From contig CAINGU010000100.1 in the NCBI GenBank assembly GCA_903848645.1, positions 62,001-126,000 on the forward strand: 64,000 nt of DNA. The letters are read 5' to 3'. Positions 18,714 to 28,312 of the stretch are shown here, piece by piece. The notes under the pieces were generated by a model. That model made no database searches. It worked only from the letters and a program-made list of their open reading frames with translations, and was not told the DNA's origin. Positions within the stretch are counted from its first letter, which is position 1; every line of letters starts with the position of its first letter. A program made the position numbers and the translations under genes. The stretch is from an uncultured cyanobacterium (GTDB lineage Bacteria; Cyanobacteriota; Cyanobacteriia; Cyanobacteriales; Nostocaceae).

Positions 18714-18760
18714 CCCCAAAATAAACAGTGCAGATAACCGTAGGTGGCTACCTGCACTGC
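18714..18760 (-). terminator. Terminator downstream of the RRM protein gene
   Basis: On the minus strand a CAGTGCAG/CTGCACTG stem (18726-18733 with 18752-18759) is followed by TTTATTTTGG. It lies about 115 bp after the RRM stop codon, leaving a long 3' untranslated tail. Confidence 0.65.
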
Positions 18761-18873
18761 TTGTTGATCGTATTTGGTCTTTTGCGGGTGACGAAAGAAA
18801 TTTGTCCACGCTGAAACTGACACCCAATAAGCTTTAAGAATTACTCTCAAAGCACATTAGTTAAACAGACAAT

Positions 18874-19380
18874 TTAGTTGGTAGTTTGTGCAGCTAACAT
18901 CTGTTTAAGCTTTTCTAAGTCCGCTGCCCAACGAGGATCGGGACGAAAAGCTTCGTTATCAACGCTGGTAGCAGTCTCACGCGCACCACCACCACCACCA
19001 CGCCGAGATTTTTTGCCTCTATCCCGACGGACACCTTCTTTATTGCTGCTAGGAACAGGAGAGCTAGTACCTTGACCTTGAATAACTGGTTTGGGAACTT
19101 GTGGTTGTTCTTCGCCTTCTTCACCTTTAGTCCGTGGTAAAGCTTTTTCTAGCTTGATGGCTGTATCTTTGAACAATTGACCATTATATTTTTCAATAAT
19201 TTGATCTGCTTGTTCGTCATTATTCACTGTTAAAAAACCGAAACCACGACATTTGCCTGTTTTCCGGTCTTTAATTAGTTTAGTGGTGACAGCATCGCCT
19301 TCTTCTGCAAAAACAGCTTGCAACTCTTGACGATCTATTTCTTCTTTTGGCAAATTTCCTATATATAGGCGAATGGACAT
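18874..19380 (-). CDS. RRM-domain RNA-binding protein with Gly/Arg tail
   Basis: This 168-residue protein has one RRM at residues 1-82 with RNP2 as LYIGNL and RNP1 as RGFGFLTV. A low-complexity tail follows, with QPQVPKP, Ser/Pro runs, KKSRRGGGGG, and a conserved end (RPDPRWAADLEKLKQML). Cyanobacterial RRM proteins bind single-stranded RNA and many are cold-induced; some localise mRNAs to the thylakoid. The C-terminal WAADLEKLKQML helix is a distinct conserved element that may bind a partner. It is transcribed alone, with its terminator at 18714-18760. Confidence 0.9.
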   Translation of the reverse strand: MSIRLYIGNLPKEEIDRQELQAVFAEEGDAVTTKLIKDRKTGKCRGFGFLTVNNDEQADQIIEKYNGQLFKDTAIKLEKALPRTKGEEGEEQPQVPKPVIQGQGTSSPVPSSNKEGVRRDRGKKSRRGGGGGARETATSVDNEAFRPDPRWAADLEKLKQMLAAQTTN

Positions 19381-19845
19381 GGACTATACCTCCAAATTGG
19401 GATTAAACAGGGCAAGACAAAAACAATCAATTGGCTTTGGCTTTTGAATAGATACTATGGACTAAATCTGCCAGAAACCAATTTTTTCAATCCAAACTAT
19501 CAACTTATAGAATACAGTTTTTTGTTGGGATCAAGCTTATTTGGCACGAAAGCGCATCTGCACTCGTCGGCTAATATCACCTTAATTTTAGGAATTGTAA
19601 ATTTAATAGCCAACTATCCACCACAGTAAATTCATTCTTCTTAATTCTTGCCCGCAGAATAAAATACCATTGCTTAACATTATCATGGTATTTTCTACGT
19701 AGCTAGTTCAGCAGAAACTTTTCCGCCAATAGCCAAGAGTATCATTACATCGTAACATCAAATACATTTTTCAGGCAAGAGGCAAAAGAGGCAGGGGGCA
19801 GGGGGGAATATTTCTTCCCAATGACCAATGATCAATGACCAATAT
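19381..19845. other. Intergenic region with RRM gene leader and repeats
   Basis: The part nearest the RRM gene is its long 5' leader on the minus strand. The 61-codon plus-strand frame at 19444-19629 has no family features and is probably chance. Tandem ATGACCA/ATGATCA repeats lie at 19818-19845. A GAGGCAAAAGAGGCAGG purine repeat lies at about 19776-19805. Confidence 0.45.
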
Positions 19846-21972
19846 CTAAGAACCTGTGAGCATAATATAAGCACCCCAGGCTTGAGCGGAAACTGCAATC
19901 ACGGTAGACCAAATAGGATGAGGGCTATTAATTTTTTTGCCACTTTGAGTTTCTAGGGTGTGAATGTCTATCCAGGGAGTTCCCCCGCGTCGTAACCAAC
20001 CTGTAACAGTGATCTGTCTGCCAATCAATTCTTGAGGATTGAATGACTTTCCTACCCAGGGAATATGATGTAATTTCATTAAACCTTGGCTAGATTGGAG
20101 GATGAGGTCTTGTGCTAGACAATTGCCAATACCAGGACGGCCTAACAGTTTACCAGTAAAACGGACTTTAATGCTATCAATTGGTAAAATAGTGGGATTT
20201 GCTAATAGGCTAGTCAGGTTTTCATCTTTTTGGACATTGGCAGCAGTAATATCGGGAAATAAGGCATTTATTCGCATTACTGTGCCAATACTAAAACCAA
20301 TCAACATACAACCTGTAATAAAAGACCAATTATCATATATCCACTTCAAGTTTAACAAATGTAAGGCATAAGCTGTTTGCCAAACTAACCAAATCAGACC
20401 GGCGAATACAACACCAAGGGGGATTCCCAACCAAGGGGCAATTTGTAACCAGAAGGATTGCGGCTTAATCAGGATGGGCTTTGGTGGGTTTGTTTGATGT
20501 AATTCAGTATCTAAATGCCAACTGCGGGCTATTTGACAAAGGCGTTCTATGCGATCGCCCATCAAAGGATGACAACTATTAATTGTCAACCATTGCCGAT
20601 AGGGATGAAAGTTTTCCCATTTTAAAAATGATTCAAAAGGTAGATGACCAGCCGTGCTACCTAAAATTATACTGTGTTGATATGCAACCGGGGCAAGGAG
20701 GTTGAGGCTTTCTAATTGCCAAGAGGTACGTTCTTGGAGACTGATATCATGAGCTATGCCAATGGAGATTTTCAGTAAAGCGCGAATTAGTCCATTGGGA
20801 TTACCTGTAATTTCTGCTGATAGGCGATCGCTATGGTCAAGCCGTAACCGGGCATTAAGCAAGGCTGTACCAGTGAAAACACACCAAATTGAATATGTAA
20901 TAGCAGCTAAAAATGTAGCTGGCCAACGCCAAATTTTACTTTGATGTTGATTTCCCCAAACTGATATTTGCTGATATAGTCCATAGAATGGTAAGGTTAC
21001 TAACAGGACTAGGGACATGACTATGAAATCCCAACGCCCAATTTGCCCTAAAGATAAAGCATAGATAGCAGCTATTTCGTCATCTGCCAGTTGTTCTAAT
21101 AAACCTTGACTAACAGTTATTCTGGCTGTGCGGGGGAGGTTGCCATAGCTGATCATCATGGGAGCAGAAATTGGCAAGATTCTCAGTTGGGGACTTGGCC
21201 AGCGCCGCTGTTGACAAGTGCGTTGTAATACCCTGGATGTCTCACGACTATAGGAATTTAATTTCTCTTTGGTTAACTCTTCTTGACCAAAAAATCTTCC
21301 TAGTATCCAGTCGAGTAACCAAGGAGATGATACCATTAAGATGACAAATAATCCTAAGATCAAAGAACTAGGATCACGATATAAAATCTGGATGGGTTCT
21401 AAGTAGGGCAGTTGATATAGAATTTGATTGGTTAAGCCCAATACTAATTTAAACATTTCTCGGCACATCCAAAATAGTGCAATGAATGTTCCGAGGGCAA
21501 GTAGTCGAGAGGGAATGATATTAGGTTTGCGTAAAGGTTGCCAAACTTTAGCGCGTCTGGCATTCCGCCAATAAATGCTAATTGGATTGATATTCGTGTT
21601 ACCATCAGCACCAACATAAGCGGTTTGTGGCTTTTGTTGGGAAGGGTTTAAACTGGGAATAACTCTAGTATTGGTTTTGCGAGATTTTTGTTTCTGGTTT
21701 TTGCGTTTATGCAGGTGTTCAAGAGCAAGTGTTGCCCACTCTTGAACTTGGGGATTACTATTGGCAATGAGATTTTGGCACAGGGCGATCGCCTTAGAGA
21801 CTTCGCCAGTGCGAGCATAAGACATAACTAACCCAACCTGTGCCTGTAAACAAATCTTTTCTTGGTTTTGGTCTTTGGCCAGTGGTTCAAGGTTAGCGAT
21901 CGCTGTATAGTAATTCCCCTGCTTGAGAGCAGCTAAACCAGCCTCCAAACATGATTCAGCGTGGGAAGGCAT
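19846..21972 (-). CDS. TPR-membrane protein with a degenerate M48 (HtpX-like) peptidase domain
   Basis: The protein has 708 residues. Residues 1-90 form TPR-like helices. Membrane segments lie near 155-175, 200-225, 320-340 and 355-375, with more near 515 and 545. The M48 fold is recognisable by LLEQLADDEIAAIYALSLGQIGRWD-like spacing, but the zinc motif HExxH has become L306-S-L-G-Q310. The usual third ligand region (E-x-x-A-D) reads LDHSDRLSAE. It is therefore probably not a metalloprotease. A small C-terminal domain (about residues 590-690) has an OB-like pattern. It may act as a membrane scaffold or adaptor. It lies about 90 bp downstream of prfC on the same strand. Confidence 0.75.
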   Translation of the reverse strand: MPSHAESCLEAGLAALKQGNYYTAIANLEPLAKDQNQEKICLQAQVGLVMSYARTGEVSKAIALCQNLIANSNPQVQEWATLALEHLHKRKNQKQKSRKTNTRVIPSLNPSQQKPQTAYVGADGNTNINPISIYWRNARRAKVWQPLRKPNIIPSRLLALGTFIALFWMCREMFKLVLGLTNQILYQLPYLEPIQILYRDPSSLILGLFVILMVSSPWLLDWILGRFFGQEELTKEKLNSYSRETSRVLQRTCQQRRWPSPQLRILPISAPMMISYGNLPRTARITVSQGLLEQLADDEIAAIYALSLGQIGRWDFIVMSLVLLVTLPFYGLYQQISVWGNQHQSKIWRWPATFLAAITYSIWCVFTGTALLNARLRLDHSDRLSAEITGNPNGLIRALLKISIGIAHDISLQERTSWQLESLNLLAPVAYQHSIILGSTAGHLPFESFLKWENFHPYRQWLTINSCHPLMGDRIERLCQIARSWHLDTELHQTNPPKPILIKPQSFWLQIAPWLGIPLGVVFAGLIWLVWQTAYALHLLNLKWIYDNWSFITGCMLIGFSIGTVMRINALFPDITAANVQKDENLTSLLANPTILPIDSIKVRFTGKLLGRPGIGNCLAQDLILQSSQGLMKLHHIPWVGKSFNPQELIGRQITVTGWLRRGGTPWIDIHTLETQSGKKINSPHPIWSTVIAVSAQAWGAYIMLTGS

Positions 21973-22059
21973 ACAAACTTTGGGACTCCAATCTGTTCTG
22001 GGTTACAAATAGCACTAATTGAGATACCCTGATAATTGGTAATTGGTAATTGGTGATTG

Positions 22060-23688
22060 TTAATTTTCTACTGGTTGTTGATGGGAAAAGACGGGAGCGA
22101 TAGCACTTAATTTCAACTCTGGATGATCACCTTCTAACTGTTGACAATTCCATTCATTGCGGAATAACAATACTGGTCGTCCCATGCTATCTTTAACAGT
22201 GGTGGTATTGAATAAACGTCCCACTTGCTTTAAAGCTTCCCAACCACCCTCAACCCAGCGGGCAACACTATAGGGTAATAAATCGAGAATAGTTTCTACA
22301 CCATACTCATTTTGTAAGCGGAACTGTACTACCTCAAATTGCAATTGACCAACCGCTGCTAAAATTGGCTCACGCTTGGCTTCATCAGTTGAGTACATAA
22401 TTTGGACAGCACCTTCTTCTCGCAATTCAGAAACACCTTTTTGAAACTGTTTAAATTTTGAGGGGTTGGGATTTCTCAGCGTGGCAAACAGTTCCGGAGA
22501 GAAATAAGGAATTCCCTCATATTCTAACTTTTGTCCTGTATAAATTGTATCGCCAATTGCGAAAACACCCGGATTATTTAAACCGATTACATCCCCTGGA
22601 TAAGCGACATCAATAGATTCTCTTTCTTGGGCAAACAGTTTTTGCGGACGAGATAGACGGACAACTTTGCCAGTTCGAGCATGATTTACTGTCATATCTT
22701 TTTCAAACTTGCCTGTGCAAACCCGGACAAAAGCCACTCTATCTCGGTGTTTGGGGTCCATGTTCGCTTGCAGTTTGAAAATAAATCCAGTAAATTCTGG
22801 ATAGGTAGGGGGAATATCGCCAACACTACTGCTATGTGTACCTGGTTTGAGAGCAAAATCTAGGAAGTTCTTGAGGAATAATTCCACCCCAAAGTTGGTC
22901 ATGGCACTACCAAAGAACACTGGGGTCATTTTGCCGGCGTGTACTAAGTCTAAATCTAGTTCTGGACAAACTCCTTCTAAGAGTTCTAATTCGTCTTTAA
23001 GTTGGTGGTAGAGTTCTTTTTCTATTAATTCTTCAAGTCGCTTATCGCCTATATCGAGGATAGTTTCTTTTGCTTCTTTACTACCATGGGAACTGCGTTC
23101 AAATAAATGGATTTGCTGCTGTTGACGGTCAAATACGCCTTTAAAGCGATCGCCCATACCAATCGGCCAATTCACTGAGTATGTCTGTAATCCCAACTCT
23201 TTCTCAATCTCATCCAATAATTCTATCGGTTCTCTGCCTGGACGGTCGAGTTTATTCACAAAAGTAAAAATTGGGATGCCCCGCATTTTACAGACTTCAA
23301 ACAGTTTTCGGGTTTGGGGTTCTAAACCTTTCGCCGCATCTATCAGCATTACCGCATTATCGGCTGCGGCTAAAGTCCGATAGGTGTCTTCACTAAAATC
23401 TTGGTGTCCTGGAGTGTCGAGTAAATTAATTTGACAGTTGCGATAGGCAAATTGCAATACAGTAGAGGTTACGGAAATTCCCCGTTGTTGTTCCATTGCC
23501 ATCCAGTCAGAAGTCACTTTCCGCTGGTCTCTGCGGGCTTTTACCGCTCCAGCTTCGTGAATAGCACCCCCGTATAATAATAGTTTTTCAGTTAATGTAG
23601 TTTTACCAGCATCAGGGTGAGAAATAATCGCAAAGTTGCGACGTTGTTCCACCGCTTGACCTAGTTCTGCTTGCAGTTCAATGGACAT
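22060..23688 (-). CDS. prfC: Peptide chain release factor 3
   Basis: This 542-residue GTPase recycles RF1 and RF2 from the ribosome after peptide release. G1 is SHPDAGKTT (residues 23-31), G2/switch I covers [10 protein letters not shown]3 is DTPGHQDFS and G4 is NKLDRPGRE. The signature of RF3 rather than EF-G is the [12 protein letters not shown] block. The length is normal for RF3 (about 530). The gene stands upstream of the M48-like gene on the same strand and could be co-transcribed with it. Confidence 0.96.
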   Translation of the reverse strand: MSIELQAELGQAVEQRRNFAIISHPDAGKTTLTEKLLLYGGAIHEAGAVKARRDQRKVTSDWMAMEQQRGISVTSTVLQFAYRNCQINLLDTPGHQDFSEDTYRTLAAADNAVMLIDAAKGLEPQTRKLFEVCKMRGIPIFTFVNKLDRPGREPIELLDEIEKELGLQTYSVNWPIGMGDRFKGVFDRQQQQIHLFERSSHGSKEAKETILDIGDKRLEELIEKELYHQLKDELELLEGVCPELDLDLVHAGKMTPVFFGSAMTNFGVELFLKNFLDFALKPGTHSSSVGDIPPTYPEFTGFIFKLQANMDPKHRDRVAFVRVCTGKFEKDMTVNHARTGKVVRLSRPQKLFAQERESIDVAYPGDVIGLNNPGVFAIGDTIYTGQKLEYEGIPYFSPELFATLRNPNPSKFKQFQKGVSELREEGAVQIMYSTDEAKREPILAAVGQLQFEVVQFRLQNEYGVETILDLLPYSVARWVEGGWEALKQVGRLFNTTTVKDSMGRPVLLFRNEWNCQQLEGDHPELKLSAIAPVFSHQQPVEN

Positions 23689-24342
23689 ATCTCTAATTTA
23701 TTTGTAACTTCATTAAATGTAATCTTTTTCAGGGCTAGGAAACAAATTTGTAAATTCTATTAATTCTCACAAAATAGAACGAAAGGCACGGAAGCCACTT
23801 GGCAATAGATGCGTGGAGGAAGTGCCAACGGCGTATCCCTGCGGGAGCCGGAGGCTCTATTTATTCGCCGTGAGATGATAGAATTAATTAGCAAGTAGGA
23901 ATAACCATCAACGCAAAGAAGTGTTTTATTAAGGAGAAACCCCTGATTTATCTCGTCTCGGTATAGCTGCAGCCTGGGTAAACAAGCAATGGTAAATCAT
24001 GGAGCGTTTAACATTAAAAATTGATGGACTCACAAAAGCAGCAAAAAAAATCAAAAGTAAGCGCAATTGCAATACCTATCGTACTGGTAGTTGCCTTGAG
24101 CGTCTAGGAGGATAATTGACTATCCTTTTTAAGCAGGTCTTAAAGAATCTGCGTGTCTTTAGACCGCAGAGTGTCAAATTTGATTTAATCTTAATATGGT
24201 TTACGCTATCAGAAATTTATCAGTGAGGTAGTTGACAAATCCCGGACTTTCCATTACTATAACATTATAGTGGCAATCTATGCGCCCATATATATAAGAG
24301 TTATATTATTCATAGTTAAATTCAGTTGCTTACAATTGCAAA
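23689..24342. other. Long intergenic region with a small ORF candidate
   Basis: This spacer of about 650 bp between prfC and the deacylase gene contains a GCGGGAGCCGGAGGCTC palindromic repeat (about 23840-23858) and a 38-codon frame at 23999-24115. The flanking parts are AT-rich. The segment around 23930-24115 looks less random than the rest and may be the remains of a gene. Confidence 0.45.
23999..24115 (+). CDS. Candidate small basic peptide or gene remnant
   Basis: A 38-residue frame starts MERLTLKIDGLTKAAKKIKS and ends CLERLGG. It is basic, has two Cys, and has natural-looking codon use, but no clear ribosome site precedes the ATG. I do not recognise a family. It could be a short peptide or the tail of a decayed gene. 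Confidence 0.25.
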   Translation: MERLTLKIDGLTKAAKKIKSKRNCNTYRTGSCLERLGG

Positions 24343-25473
24343 TTATATAGTCGCTAATACGAATTCTCCTTCGTTAACAGAGTTATTTATGGATATATCA
24401 TAAACCAAACCTGTTTTCTCAGCATAAACAGGAATAGTTGTGGGTAATTCACCGATTTTATTAAACGTGAGAACTTGATATAGCAAATCTCCCTGATTAA
24501 CTGAAGTCCCTAATGTAGCTTTAGATAAAATCATTCCTCCTACGGGACTCCAATATTTTTTGAGTTGACTGAGTGAACGAAAAATAGTTTGATGAGATAT
24601 GGTTTCTGGTTGGGTTAAATCCTGTATGTTTAAAATACCTTTTTGAGTTAAATAATTTTTAATTCCGCGCACTCCTTGAGATACTGAATCTGGATTCATT
24701 TGCATTCCCGTTCCTAATTCTAAAGTCCATGCTTCTATATCAAATCTGATTTTTTCTCCGGTTAATTTTAATAAAGCATTCTCTAAAGCTAACCAGGGTT
24801 TCATGAATGATTCATCAAAAGCATCACCATCATATTCATCAAATAGAATAGCATAATTGAGGAGAAATAAATTAACACTATCTTCTCGATTTTGGAAATA
24901 ATAAAGGTATTCTATTCCTTCTCCAGTGTGACTATGTAAATCAATGACGTAATCTGCATCTAAATAAAGAGATTGCAGCTTATAGCGATATTTATCAGTT
25001 AATTGTACACTACTAGGGGAATTGATTTGATCTAAAAGACTATGGAAACTAGATTTAATTTTTTGAAGAAAATTATGCTTAATACTATATATATCTAAGC
25101 CAATTTGAGAACGAGCAAATTCTTCTATATCATCATGTTCTTTTTCGTAATCCCAAAAAATTCTATTCCAATTTTTACTATCATAAATATTGAATCTACC
25201 TGTTGAAAAATTATGAGTTCGTTGGTTAACAGCTAAGGGATTACAAACAGGAACAAGCCAAATTTCTCCTATTAACTGAGTATTATTTAATGTCATTAAG
25301 AAATCAATGATTTGGTAAATAACAGCATTACCAACAATTTCCGCACCATGCAAATTAGATTGGATATATACCTTTTTACCCGATTTAGCACCAACAAATT
25401 TATATATTTGGAGAGAAAGAAACTCACCAGAAGCGAGTTGAAAAAGGGGAATAGTTGAAATAGTTGGAATCAT
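24343..25473 (-). CDS. AstE/AspA-type zinc deacylase (succinylglutamate desuccinylase/aspartoacylase family)
   Basis: This 376-residue M14-like carboxypeptidase-fold protein has the first zinc ligands in SNLHGAEIVGN (H-x-x-E) and the third in VIDLHSHTGEG. The catalytic Glu is probably in TLELGTGMQ. The C-terminal domain (about 300-376) is the beta-barrel/biotinyl-like lid common to this family (PVGGMILSKA and later TGLVYDISIN). Such enzymes hydrolyse N-acyl amino acids or similar amides; the substrate is not known here. Length fits the AstE-like subgroup found in cyanobacteria. It is followed 55 bp away by the PLD gene on the same strand, without evident functional link. Confidence 0.85.
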   Translation of the reverse strand: MIPTISTIPLFQLASGEFLSLQIYKFVGAKSGKKVYIQSNLHGAEIVGNAVIYQIIDFLMTLNNTQLIGEIWLVPVCNPLAVNQRTHNFSTGRFNIYDSKNWNRIFWDYEKEHDDIEEFARSQIGLDIYSIKHNFLQKIKSSFHSLLDQINSPSSVQLTDKYRYKLQSLYLDADYVIDLHSHTGEGIEYLYYFQNREDSVNLFLLNYAILFDEYDGDAFDESFMKPWLALENALLKLTGEKIRFDIEAWTLELGTGMQMNPDSVSQGVRGIKNYLTQKGILNIQDLTQPETISHQTIFRSLSQLKKYWSPVGGMILSKATLGTSVNQGDLLYQVLTFNKIGELPTTIPVYAEKTGLVYDISINNSVNEGEFVLATI

Positions 25474-25527
25474 TTATATATCTATTTTACTGGTAATGGG
25501 ATTTACCAGAGATAATGGTTTGTTGAT

Positions 25528-26934
25528 TTAGGAGCATTTTTTAACTTCCGCATCAATTTTAGATTTAATCTTTTGTGGTAAACCTGGTTTGATTTTACCA
25601 TAAAGTCTGTCAAATTCTTGCTGAAAATGATTTGCAACCGTCGGATTTTCGATCACTATTAATGTTTCATCATTGCCATTATTAGCGGCTTTTGACCAAT
25701 TATGTGAACCTGTAATTACGGTTTTGTTATCAATGACTGCAAATTTATGATGTAATAAATCACCTTTTGCTAAAATGGGGACTCCCACGGTAGAAATAGG
25801 ATTTTTCCAAGGACGGTTATCAACTTCATATTTACAATTATTACTTAAAGCAAATCCCATCATATCCAAAGCTTCACTGTAGGTACGATAGGCAAATTGT
25901 GGTTCAATTAAAGCTCGAATTTGCACATTTTGATTATGACGTTGTTCGAGAATATTGGCAAGTTGTTGATCAGAAAATACAAATAATGCTAAATCAACGG
26001 TTTTTGTACTTGTAGATAAAGTTTTAGCAATTAACCCATTGCTGCTAATATTCCAAGGTTCAGTGGGAGAAGTTGGAGAAAAATGAATTGTAATTTTGCT
26101 ATTACCTAATGTGATTGTTTGCGGTTTACGGACAGGTTTTCTCACTCCAAATTTACTATCTGGGTTTCCTTCAACTCCGTCACCCCAGATAATATTAAAC
26201 TCTTCCGTTATTAGTTTTGCTAATTCAGGACTATCAATTTTTAGTAAATTATTGGCATTTCCTAAACTGCTAGGATTTGTAAAGTCTCCAGATGTATCAC
26301 TTAAGGTAAAATTAGCAGAAGTAATAATCACAAAACGATGATCAACAATGACAAATTTATGGTGCATTAAACTGCTACCTTTTGAACCATCAGCAGTATC
26401 ATCTATCCAAGGAATTTGAGCATTTTGAATAATTGCTAATCCATCCCGTTGACTAATTTCCTCAGATGTGATTTGATTATCTTGGTTGATATCAACAAAT
26501 TTCCGAAATTCATTATATCGTTCTTGTTCTCTTTTCCCTAACTTGGCTATTTCTGAGGAAGTGAAACTACTCCAAGGACGAGAATATTTATTTTCTAAAA
26601 TTAACCTGACCTTGACCCCAGATTTCTGTTTTTCTGCTAATATTTGAGCAATTTTTGGTAAACGCAATTCTTGTACAGCTATATCAACAGTAGATTTAGC
26701 TTGGGAAATGGTGTCAACAATCTGCTTTTCTAAATCATCTCCTAACCGGGTTTTGTGCCGATAGTTTTCTTGATATTCTGAAGATTGGGAATTATTGAAG
26801 TAAACTTGAATTAAAGGATCTTGGGGTAATGGTGCTAAACGCTGGTTTGATGATTGGACTTGTTGACAACTAATCAGAGTGAAAAGTAATAAAAATATAT
26901 AAGGAAAATAACGGATTTGTGGGAAAATAAACAC
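25528..26934 (-). CDS. Phospholipase D-family lipoprotein with an inserted EF-hand
   Basis: This 468-residue protein has a lipoprotein signal (hydrophobic residues 10-20, lipobox LISC with Cys23), so it is likely anchored outside the cytoplasmic membrane. Two HKD motifs are present: H191-x-K193-x4-D198 and H395-x-K397-x4-D402, each followed by the S/N of ITSANFT and ITGSHNW. Between the first half-domain's core strands lies DINQDNQITSEE (148-159), a canonical EF-hand loop. PLD superfamily members cut phosphodiesters in lipids or nucleic acids. The EF-hand suggests calcium binding, as also seen in some other cyanobacterial PLD proteins. The substrate, lipid or DNA, cannot be told. Confidence 0.85.
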   Translation of the reverse strand: MFIFPQIRYFPYIFLLLFTLISCQQVQSSNQRLAPLPQDPLIQVYFNNSQSSEYQENYRHKTRLGDDLEKQIVDTISQAKSTVDIAVQELRLPKIAQILAEKQKSGVKVRLILENKYSRPWSSFTSSEIAKLGKREQERYNEFRKFVDINQDNQITSEEISQRDGLAIIQNAQIPWIDDTADGSKGSSLMHHKFVIVDHRFVIITSANFTLSDTSGDFTNPSSLGNANNLLKIDSPELAKLITEEFNIIWGDGVEGNPDSKFGVRKPVRKPQTITLGNSKITIHFSPTSPTEPWNISSNGLIAKTLSTSTKTVDLALFVFSDQQLANILEQRHNQNVQIRALIEPQFAYRTYSEALDMMGFALSNNCKYEVDNRPWKNPISTVGVPILAKGDLLHHKFAVIDNKTVITGSHNWSKAANNGNDETLIVIENPTVANHFQQEFDRLYGKIKPGLPQKIKSKIDAEVKKCS

Positions 26935-27061
26935 AGTAATCTGATAAAAGTAAATTACAGGGATTTTAATGTATTTATATCATACCCTGAATTAATTTCT
27001 TCCTTTGCGTGAAACTTTTACCTAAAAATCGCAATACGTAAATTATTAATTCTTAATTTTT

Positions 27062-28198
27062 ATGCAAGTATATCTAGATTACAGTGCAACTACTCCCACT
27101 CGTCCAGAAGCGATCGCTATTATCCAAACAATCTTAACTCAACAGTGGGGTAATCCTTCCAGTTTACATGAATGGGGCAACCGCGCCGCCTTGGTTGTGG
27201 AAACAGCACGAATGCAAGTTGCGGGATTAATTAACGCTGTTCCCGAAGCTATGATTTTCACTTCTGGGGGAACGGAAGCTGATAATTTAGCAATTATGGG
27301 GGTAGCGCGATGTTACACTGTTCCCCAACATCTGATTATTTCCAGTGTAGAACATTCAGCGATCGCCGAACCAGCGAAAATGTTAGAAAATTGGGGTTGG
27401 GAAATTACCCGTTTGGGAGTAAATCATCAAGGAAGAGTCAACCCCGAAGACTTAAAAGCAGCTTTGCGAGATAACACCGTCTTGGTATCTGTGATTTATG
27501 GACAAAGCGAAATAGGAACAGTCCAACCCATTGCCGAATTAGGGGAAATTACTCAAATACACGGTGCTTTATTTCACACTGATGCAGTGCAAGTTGCTGG
27601 ACGTTTACCCATAGATGTGCAGACTTTACCTGTAGATTTATTGAGTTTATCTAGTCATAAATTATATGGTGGTTTGGGTGCAGGGGCGTTATATGTGCGT
27701 CCGGGAGTGAAATTAAAACCGCTGCTGGGTGGGGGTGGACAGGAGGCTGGACTGCGTTCAGGGACTCAAGCAACGCCCGCTATTGCTGGGTTTGGGGTAG
27801 CTGCGGAGTTAGCAGCACAGGAATTAGAGACAGAAAGGGTTAGATTAATGGGGTTACGAGATCGCCTCTTTGATATTTTAGCAGATGTTCCCTGTTTAAT
27901 GCCTACAGGTGACAGAATTCACCGTTTACCCCATCATCTTAGTTTTTACTTAGAAGCTGCGGACGGGGAAAAAATCAGCGGTAAAACATTGGTAAGGCAG
28001 TTAAATTTAGCCGGAATTGGGATTAGTGCCGGTGCTGCTTGCAATAGTGGAAAATTAAATCCTAGTCCCATTTTATTAGCAATGGGATATTCTGAGAAAG
28101 CGGCTTTGGGAGGAATTAGATTAACTTTAGGAAAACAGACAACGGCAGCGGATATTGATTGGACTGCGATGGTTTTAAAACAGGTTTTACAAAGATAG
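27062..28198 (+). CDS. Cysteine desulfurase (NifS/IscS family)
   Basis: This 378-residue PLP enzyme removes sulfur from cysteine for Fe-S clusters and thio-cofactors. It has YLDYSATTPTRPEA at the N-terminus, the PLP lysine K200 in SLSSHKLYGG, and the catalytic Cys327 in the loop SAGAACNSG. Motif order and Cys loop place it in group I (NifS/IscS). No nif, suf or isc genes are adjacent, so which pathway it feeds is open. It starts just downstream of an AT-rich leader. HIP1 sites lie at 27108 and 27358. Confidence 0.93.
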   Translation: MQVYLDYSATTPTRPEAIAIIQTILTQQWGNPSSLHEWGNRAALVVETARMQVAGLINAVPEAMIFTSGGTEADNLAIMGVARCYTVPQHLIISSVEHSAIAEPAKMLENWGWEITRLGVNHQGRVNPEDLKAALRDNTVLVSVIYGQSEIGTVQPIAELGEITQIHGALFHTDAVQVAGRLPIDVQTLPVDLLSLSSHKLYGGLGAGALYVRPGVKLKPLLGGGGQEAGLRSGTQATPAIAGFGVAAELAAQELETERVRLMGLRDRLFDILADVPCLMPTGDRIHRLPHHLSFYLEAADGEKISGKTLVRQLNLAGIGISAGAACNSGKLNPSPILLAMGYSEKAALGGIRLTLGKQTTAADIDWTAMVLKQVLQR

Positions 28199-28206
28199 TT
28201 TTTGGT

Positions 28207-28275
28207 ATGGATTAATCTCAACCGATTGAGAAGTCATCATTACTATCAATTGTGCCAGAGGAAATCCCTTGTTAT
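28207..28275. repeat. Direct repeat downstream of the VapBC pair (left copy)
   Basis: The 42-bp core from TCATCATTACTATCAATTG onward (28234-28275) matches 28979-29020 at 40 of 42 positions. Similarity continues weakly leftwards to 28207. The right copy is the vapBC promoter region. Confidence 0.85.
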
Positions 28276-28312
28276 TAACATTAGCGGTAACTCCTTTGTT
28301 AACTAATGGATG

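Larger units (their letters stand above)
17948..18873. other. Long intergenic region with a MITE-like element and a terminator
   Basis: This spacer of about 0.9 kb holds element copy 2 (18182-18411) and a minus-strand terminator at 18714-18760. The rest (17948-18178 and 18420-18710) is AT-rich with no convincing ORF; the frames at 18120-18402 are element sequence. Promoters of the flanking genes probably lie at its right end, upstream of the GT4 gene. Confidence 0.6.

Noticed and set aside
19444-19629. 61-codon plus-strand frame upstream of the RRM gene
   Set aside because: No ribosome site, no family, and it covers the likely leader of the divergent RRM gene.
27062-28198. Cysteine desulfurase as nifS of a nitrogen-fixation cluster
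   Set aside because: No nif, fdx or isc genes are adjacent, and the sequence alone does not separate NifS from IscS.
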